Shown here in pieces: positions 41,589 through 46,404 of a stretch of 46,404 nucleotides of DNA. This DNA comes from Oscillospiraceae bacterium (lineage in GTDB: Bacteria; Bacillota; Clostridia; Oscillospirales; Ruminococcaceae). The stretch spans positions 90,948-137,351 of the forward strand of contig JAAVIF010000026.1 in NCBI GenBank assembly GCA_014799365.1. Direction: 5' to 3'. Each line of letters opens with the position of its first letter. Position 1 is the first letter of the stretch. Both the position numbers and the translations under genes were made by a program. Below the pieces are notes generated by a model, which saw only the letters and a list, made by a program, of their open reading frames with translations, did not search any database and had not been told where the DNA came from.

Positions 41589-42740
41589 ATGAACACCGAC
41601 GACAGCCATAACCGAAGTTTTATAGTCAAGCTTAACGAAACCCAATTTCCCGAGCTTTTTAATACCGAAGACAACAGTATTGATCTTACGGCATTAGAAG
41701 ATAAGGAATATTTTGACAAAAAAATGGGCAATATTGACTGTGTGGATATTTTGGGGCTTCCTACGGAACGTTTAAACTCTTTTCAGCATAAAGATATTAA
41801 CTGCGCTGAAATAAATATTAAAATCGCCGATGCCGTAAAAAACTCGGTCTTGGCCGAAAACAAAAAAATTGCGGGAGTTGTCGGTTCAAGCGGTATTTTC
41901 ACCGATCCGTTTTCAGAGACCAGCTTTACCGAGCTTATCTCGGCTTATGACGAGCAAGTAAACGCGTTAAACTGTTATGTTGATCTCTACATTGTAAATA
42001 ATGTCACAGCTATGTCCGATATGCGCGCCGCTCTGCTTTCATGCAAAAAAACAGGAAAGCCTGTTTATGTAACAATACTCCCTATTGACGATAACTCGGA
42101 GGAGGTCGGCGGAATATCGGCATTGGGCGGGCTTATAACCGCTCAGGCAATGAGGACTGATGCTTTCGGAATAACCTGTACGGACCGTAAAGAATACAAA
42201 GAGACCGTAACAGAGCTTTTCCGTTACGCCAGAATACCTATTATCGCCGATATACCGCACCTTGATACCGATTTATCGGAATTACTCTCACTTGGCGTTA
42301 AATATTTGTCCTTTGAAGCAGATAGCTGCAGCATAATGGAAAAAATAAAAGAAAAAAAATATGTTTATCCAAATGCTGAACCGCTTGACGACTTTTTTGT
42401 TTTTACTCATTACGGAAGCGTATTTTTCCTTGAACCCGACACAACGGAAATTTCGGAACCGATAAGCTGTTTTCCCGATATGGAGGAAGTGATCTCCGAA
42501 GCGTGCAAAACCTCCTGCGACGTGCTCCGAGTTGAGATAAATTCAATCGACGACGCGATAGATTTTGCACGAAACGCTCATATGTCGTCGCTTCCCGTTA
42601 TGTTTATATCCGAAAATATTCTTGCGTTAAAAATGGCTCTCATGCTGTATCAGGGCATCGCGCTTATCGACAGCTCTACTCTTATCCCAAAGAACGAGCT
42701 TGAAGAGATTTGCAAAAAATATGGAGCGGTTGTATATTAA
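41589..42740 (+). CDS. Homocysteine-methyltransferase-like protein lacking the zinc site
   Basis: A 383-residue protein whose residues about 70-220 resemble the homocysteine S-methyltransferase barrel (INIKIADAVKNSVLA, KIAGVVGSSGIFTDPFSE, then VDLYIVNNVTAMSDMRAALLSCKKTGKPVYVTILP). The C-terminal GGCC that binds zinc and homocysteine is absent, and the residues beyond 230 do not clearly fit. It could be a pseudoenzyme with a binding role. GAAAGGA precedes the ATG. It follows argS by 32 bp, and may be expressed with it. Assignment is tentative. Confidence 0.7.
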   Translation: MNTDDSHNRSFIVKLNETQFPELFNTEDNSIDLTALEDKEYFDKKMGNIDCVDILGLPTERLNSFQHKDINCAEINIKIADAVKNSVLAENKKIAGVVGSSGIFTDPFSETSFTELISAYDEQVNALNCYVDLYIVNNVTAMSDMRAALLSCKKTGKPVYVTILPIDDNSEEVGGISALGGLITAQAMRTDAFGITCTDRKEYKETVTELFRYARIPIIADIPHLDTDLSELLSLGVKYLSFEADSCSIMEKIKEKKYVYPNAEPLDDFFVFTHYGSVFFLEPDTTEISEPISCFPDMEEVISEACKTSCDVLRVEINSIDDAIDFARNAHMSSLPVMFISENILALKMALMLYQGIALIDSSTLIPKNELEEICKKYGAVVY

Positions 42741-42741
42741 T

Positions 42742-42900
42742 AACCTATTTTCACAAGATTTGCACGCGTCTTTTCGGCAAATTTTGCCGATGACCGCGTT
42801 GGAAATCCTTGAAATACGTCAAGTATTCCTGCGGCTTTCCGCCTTGTCCTCGACAAAATTTGCTCGAAAATCCACGCACAAATCTTGTGAATACAGGTTC
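42742..42900. repeat. Nested palindromic repeat before the Nudix gene
   Basis: Outer arms AACCTATTTTCACAAG and CTTGTGAATACAGGTT match with two mismatches. The inner 13 bases TTCACAAGATTTG and CAAATCTTGTGAA are perfect. Inside lie CGGCAAATTTTGCCG and CTTGA/TCAAG hairpins. The repeat spans about 159 bp, ends in TACAGGTTCTAA just before the AAGGAGG of the Nudix gene, and shares ends with the element at 38213-38265. The open frames crossing it are not coding. Confidence 0.7.
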
Positions 42901-42918
42901 TAAGGAGGATCAAAAACA

Positions 42919-43461
42919 ATGCATCTTGAAGAAAAAACACTGGAAAGCGAGCTTGTTTACGACGGAAAAATCGTAAAGCTGTACAGAGACAAAGCACTGC
43001 TGGAAAATAACAGCGAGGTTATCAGAGAAGTAATAAAGCACCCGGGAGGAGTATGCGTGGTTCCTCTTACCGACAATAATGAGGTCATCATGGTTACTCA
43101 GTTAAGATACCCTCACCAGAAGGTTCTTACCGAAATACCCGCGGGAAAATTGGAATGGGGCGAGGATCATTTTAGCTGCGGCAAGCGCGAGCTTAAAGAG
43201 GAAACGGGCTGTACCGCCGAAAAGTATGATTATCTCGGCTGTCTGCTCCCCACTCCCGCTTATGACACCGAAGTAATCCATATGTATCTTGCCCGGGGGC
43301 TTTCCCAGGCTGAACAAAAGCTTGACGCCGACGAATTTCTCGATGTAAAGAAAATACCCTTTGACAAAGCCGTTGAAATGGTAATGAACGGAGAAATAAC
43401 CGACGCTAAAACACAGCTCGCGCTTCTTAAGACAAAGCTTCTTCTTGAGAGTGAGCGGTAA
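42919..43461 (+). CDS. Nudix hydrolase, ADP-ribose pyrophosphatase type
   Basis: A 180-residue enzyme that probably cleaves ADP-ribose and related sugar nucleotides. The Nudix box GKLEWGEDHFSCGKRELKEE is complete with TGC following, and its catalytic Glu pair is intact. The first strand EVIREVIKHPGGVCVVPL and the PTPAYDTEVIHMYLARGL loop fit the ADPRase (NudF-like) subfamily. AAGGAGG lies 10 nt before the ATG. The last 35 bp overlap the end of spoVG on the opposite strand. Confidence 0.93.
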   Translation: MHLEEKTLESELVYDGKIVKLYRDKALLENNSEVIREVIKHPGGVCVVPLTDNNEVIMVTQLRYPHQKVLTEIPAGKLEWGEDHFSCGKRELKEETGCTAEKYDYLGCLLPTPAYDTEVIHMYLARGLSQAEQKLDADEFLDVKKIPFDKAVEMVMNGEITDAKTQLALLKTKLLLESER

Positions 43462-43711
43462 TAAAGCCATTATAAACTGACAAAATTTCCTGCTCCAGCT
43501 TTTCTCTTGCCTCGGGGCTTATAGGGTGTACAATGTCTCTGAAATTCCCCGCATCGTCGCGTCTGCTGGGCATTGCCACAAAAAGCCGCTCATCACCCTG
43601 TATTATTTTAATATCATGAATGGCGAGGGCATTTTCCACTGTTAAGGATACAACGGCACGAAGCCTTGCTTCATTCATGGTTTTTCTTATTCTGACATCG
43701 CTGATATTCAT
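43427..43711 (-). CDS. spoVG: Septation regulator SpoVG
   Basis: A 94-residue RNA/DNA-binding regulator of sporulation, septation and envelope functions. It has MNISDVRIRK, LRAVVSLTVENALAIHDIKII, the VAMPSRRDDAGNFRDIVHPI strand-turn signature and a C-terminal AREKLEQEIL helix. GAAAGGAACG lies before the ATG. It is divergent from murC and convergent with the Nudix gene, whose 3' end it overlaps by 35 bp. Standard length. Confidence 0.97.
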   Translation of the reverse strand: MNISDVRIRKTMNEARLRAVVSLTVENALAIHDIKIIQGDERLFVAMPSRRDDAGNFRDIVHPISPEAREKLEQEILSVYNGFITAHSQEEALS

Positions 43712-43815
43712 TTTTCTGCGTTCCTTTCATTAGTGATAGTGTTAGTTTTAACGCAGCAAACGGAAATATTCATAAATTTATACAAACGGATTTTCGTCGG
43801 TATATGATATATGCT

Positions 43816-43852
43816 TTTTTGCATAATATTCAATAGGTACTTTTTGCATAAT
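43816..43852. promoter_or_regulatory. Direct repeats TTTTTGCATAAT upstream of murC
   Basis: Two exact copies of TTTTTGCATAAT begin 25 bp apart (43816-43827 and 43841-43852) between spoVG and murC. The first is part of an ATGC/GCAT palindrome. They could be operator or promoter elements. No -35/-10 pair with good spacing was found. Confidence 0.35.
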
Positions 43853-43880
43853 TTTACGGCTTTTTTGAAAGGAAGATTAT

Positions 43881-45254
43881 ATGGAAGATTTTCTTACAGG
43901 CAAAAAACATATACATTTTATAGGTATAGGCGGCAGCGGCATGTATCCGCTGGCGCAAATTCTTCATTCAAAAGGGTATTACCTGACTGGCTCGGACAAT
44001 AACGAAACAGAAACACTCGATTTGGTAAGAAAAATGGGCATACCCGTTCAGCTTGGACAGAGAGCCGAAAACATAGAAGGAGCTGACCTGATAGTATATA
44101 CCGCTGCCATTATGGATGATAATCCCGAGCTTGTTGCGGCTAAGAAAAGCGGTGCTACGGTAATTGAGCGTGCCGCCCTGTTGGGGCTTATTACAACAAA
44201 ATATTCAAATTCAATATGTATATCCGGCACTCACGGAAAAACCACCACTACCTCGATGCTTACTCAAATTTTCCTTGCCGAAAACATCGATATTTCCGCC
44301 GTAATAGGCGGTAAGCTTAAAGCGATAGGCGGCAGTGGCATTGCGGGGAAAAGCGATACGCTTGTGTGCGAGGCCTGCGAATTTCTTGACCACTTCCTCA
44401 ATCTGTCGGTAGACGTTGCCGTTGTGCTTAATGTTGACGAGGATCATCTGGATTATTTTAAAAACCTTGACAATATAATAGCTTCCTTTAACAAATTCTG
44501 TAAAAACGCCGCAAAAGCGGTTATAATCAACGGAGATGACGAAAACGCGATGAAAGCTTTGGAGAGTGTAACGGGTAAAGATATTATAACCTTCGGCAAG
44601 ACCAATAAAAACGACTGGTACGCCGAAAATATCCGTCATTCGGGAAATCTTGAGACCTATTTTACTGTTATGCACGATAAAAAGCCTTTCTGCGAAGCCG
44701 TTATACATGTTCCCGGAGAACACAATATAGTTAATGCGGTTGCTGCGGCCGCTGCCGCTTATTATTCCGGCGCGTCGGCAGAGGGCATAGCAAAGGGACT
44801 CGACGATTTCACGGGAGCGGGACGACGCTTTGAAAAATTCGGTGAATACGGCGGAATAACCGTTGTGGACGACTACGGTCATAACCCTACCGAAATTGCG
44901 GCCACCCTTACGACCGCAAAAAAAATGGATTTCAAGCGAGTATGGGCAGTTCATCAGCCCTTTACCTATTCCAGAACCTATACTTTTTTGGATAAATTTG
45001 CACAGGCACTTTCCATTGCCGACAAAACGGTGCTTACCGAAATTATGGGAAGCCGCGAAAAAAACACTTTAAATATCTACGCAAAGGATCTATGTGAAAA
45101 AATCGACGGCTGCGTATGGTTTCCCGAGTTTGAACAGGTTGCGGACTACGTTTGCGAAAATGCCGAAGAAGGCGATCTGATAATTACTCTCGGCTGCGGA
45201 GATGTATACAAAGTCGCAAGAATGATTTGCAAAAAGCTCAGTGAAAAGTTTTGA
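43881..45254 (+). CDS. murC: UDP-N-acetylmuramate-L-alanine ligase
   Basis: A 457-residue ATP-dependent ligase that adds the first amino acid to UDP-MurNAc in peptidoglycan synthesis. It has the Rossmann opening HFIGIGGSGMYPLAQI, the P-loop SGTHGKTTTTSM, a DHFLNLSVDVAVVLNVDEDHLDYF segment, PGEHNIVNAVAAAAAA and VVDDYGHNPTEI with AVHQPFTYSRT. Length is normal. GAAAGGAAGA precedes the ATG. It stands near spoVG (divergent) and upstream of the GH3 gene, with no other mur gene in the window. Confidence 0.96.
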   Translation: MEDFLTGKKHIHFIGIGGSGMYPLAQILHSKGYYLTGSDNNETETLDLVRKMGIPVQLGQRAENIEGADLIVYTAAIMDDNPELVAAKKSGATVIERAALLGLITTKYSNSICISGTHGKTTTTSMLTQIFLAENIDISAVIGGKLKAIGGSGIAGKSDTLVCEACEFLDHFLNLSVDVAVVLNVDEDHLDYFKNLDNIIASFNKFCKNAAKAVIINGDDENAMKALESVTGKDIITFGKTNKNDWYAENIRHSGNLETYFTVMHDKKPFCEAVIHVPGEHNIVNAVAAAAAAYYSGASAEGIAKGLDDFTGAGRRFEKFGEYGGITVVDDYGHNPTEIAATLTTAKKMDFKRVWAVHQPFTYSRTYTFLDKFAQALSIADKTVLTEIMGSREKNTLNIYAKDLCEKIDGCVWFPEFEQVADYVCENAEEGDLIITLGCGDVYKVARMICKKLSEKF

Positions 45255-45360
45255 TCTATTTAGTGTATGATTTATAAAAAATCGTACACCGGCAGAATTA
45301 TTTATGTAATCGTTTTATTTAAAAGAAAACAGAATACTTTTTCATAAAGGACGTTTAATT

Positions 45361-46404
45361 ATGAGTAATTATGATTATCTTAATCCCTCGATACCATTGA
45401 AAAAAAGAATAAAATCCCTCGTTTCCATGCTTACCTTAGAGGAAAAGATCGGCCTGATACCTACAAGACAGGCGGCCATACCAAGGTTAAAAATAAAGGC
45501 CTACAATGTGGGGAACGAGATTGCAAGGGGCTATGTTTCCCATGAGGAAAACGAACCCGCGACGGTATTTCCGCAGCCCACGGGAATGGCTTCCATGTTT
45601 GATACCGACCTAATGGAAAAAATAGGCGAGATAGCGGGAACAGAGCTTAGATATTACGATCAAAATACCGACAGAGATCATCTTATCCTGTTTGGTCCCA
45701 CCGTTGACCTTGCCCGTGACCCCCGTTGGGGCAGAAACGAAGAATGCTACAGCGAGGATCCTTTTCTTGCTGGGCAAACCGTAAAGGCTTACACCAAAGG
45801 AATCGTAGGAAACGACCCCGGCTGCTATCGTGCCGCACCCTCATTGAAGCACTTTTATGCCAACAATAACGAAAAAGACAGAGTTTCCTCAAATTCAAAT
45901 ATAGAACCCCGAACAAAATACGAGTATTATTACCGCGCTTTTCGACCCGCGATAGAATCGGGCTGCGCTCTCGGAGTAATGACCTCCTACAATTCGATCA
46001 ACGGCTTGCCCGCCATGATAAACCCCGATATAAACAAGGTGTGCAAAAAACAGTGGGGCATGAAATACGCGCTTACCGACGGCGGAGATGTCTCACAGAC
46101 GGTAAACGAACACAATTACACAAAAAATCACGCAGAAACCTTGGCTCTTGCCATAAAAAACGGAACCGATATAATGTGCGAGAACGCGGAGCTTATCACG
46201 AGCTCTTTGAGACATGCTTTACATAACGGCCTGCTTACGGAAAAGGAGCTTGACAAGGCAGTATATAACGCATTGTATCCAAGGTTTTTACTGGGAGAAT
46301 TTAACCCTGCCGAAAACAATCCTTATTTAAATATACCCGAAAGCAGCGTAAACTGCTTTAAATCAAAAGTGATTAACTTACAAGCGGCAAGAGAAGCGAT
46401 AACC
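45361..46404 (+). CDS. Glycoside hydrolase family 3 protein, 3' part outside window
   Basis: The first 348 codons of a GH3 beta-glucosidase/xylosidase-type enzyme; the C-terminal domain is beyond the edge. Seen are LTLEEKIGLIPTRQAA, the GPTVDLARDPRWGRNEECYSEDPFLAG signature, LKHFYANNNEKDR, MTSYNSINGLP and ALTDGGDVSQTVNEH, where the Asp after Thr should be the nucleophile (SDW/SDG in relatives). No signal peptide is visible, so it is probably cytoplasmic. AAAGGACG precedes the ATG. The substrate cannot be decided from this portion. Confidence 0.92.
   Translation, partial: MSNYDYLNPSIPLKKRIKSLVSMLTLEEKIGLIPTRQAAIPRLKIKAYNVGNEIARGYVSHEENEPATVFPQPTGMASMFDTDLMEKIGEIAGTELRYYDQNTDRDHLILFGPTVDLARDPRWGRNEECYSEDPFLAGQTVKAYTKGIVGNDPGCYRAAPSLKHFYANNNEKDRVSSNSNIEPRTKYEYYYRAFRPAIESGCALGVMTSYNSINGLPAMINPDINKVCKKQWGMKYALTDGGDVSQTVNEHNYTKNHAETLALAIKNGTDIMCENAELITSSLRHALHNGLLTEKELDKAVYNALYPRFLLGEFNPAENNPYLNIPESSVNCFKSKVINLQAAREAIT

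Noticed and set aside
42700-42997. Open frames across the palindromic repeat on both strands
   Set aside because: They arise from the inverted arms and overlap real genes on either side.

Overview
The window looks like a chromosome segment of a spore-forming, Gram-positive anaerobe of class Clostridia, probably a Ruminococcus/Oscillospiraceae-type gut or rumen bacterium. This is inferred from gene content, not from a marker gene. The supporting features are SpoIIE and SpoVG, a leucine T-box, a PadR/DUF1700/DUF4097/PspC operon, a DUF4364 protein, a long Firmicutes-type GalT, glycogen and plant-glycan enzymes, an ECF S-component, and many consensus sigma-A promoters with 17-bp spacers. Both ends cut through genes: glgB at the left and a family 3 glycosidase at the right. 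No rRNA, tRNA, CRISPR array, phage or intact insertion sequence was found.

Layout. 1-12.3 kb is almost all minus strand: glgB (partial), spoIIE with a possible Spo0A-type promoter, a HIT protein, an Mrp ATPase, a membrane diguanylate cyclase, a GNAT/YdeI/DinB trio, a three-gene ABC importer of the NMT1/SsuA type, and a hemerythrin fused to a CheX-like domain. 12.5-22.8 kb is mostly plus strand: a split TauE/SafE-type pair, a T-box leader with leuA, two methyltransferases, a tiny membrane-protein gene with its own promoter and terminator, and a shikimate operon aroF-aroB-aroA-aroC followed by a DUF4364 protein and a flavodoxin-like protein. 22.8-30.4 kb holds a palindromic MITE-like element, an 845-residue surface protein with one membrane helix, an anchored protein with 11-residue LEA-like repeats, trmB, and a GAF-like/degenerate GGDEF/EAL phosphodiesterase behind a long leader. 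30.5-38 kb is minus strand: an ECF S-component, the PadR operon, a decayed DUF4258-YgiT toxin-antitoxin pair, a hypothetical protein, a secreted GH5-like glycosidase, and galT. 38-46.4 kb is plus strand: a D-Ala-D-Ala-ligase-like protein with lost catalytic residues, DUF1934, argS, a homocysteine-methyltransferase-like protein without its zinc site, a Nudix hydrolase, spoVG (minus, overlapping), murC, and the start of a GH3 gene.

How the genes work together. leuA and the aro genes supply branched-chain and aromatic amino acid precursors. The cyclase and phosphodiesterase form an opposed c-di-GMP pair. spoIIE, spoVG and murC belong to septation and envelope work. glgB, GH5, GH3 and galT handle sugars. 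The least ordinary parts are two apparent pseudoenzymes flanking DUF1934-argS, a family of AGAACC...GGTTCT palindromic repeats in the same area, the LEA-like repeat protein, and two structured leaders (phosphodiesterase and ECF gene) that match no riboswitch class I recognise. None of these is proven to be a new system from sequence alone.
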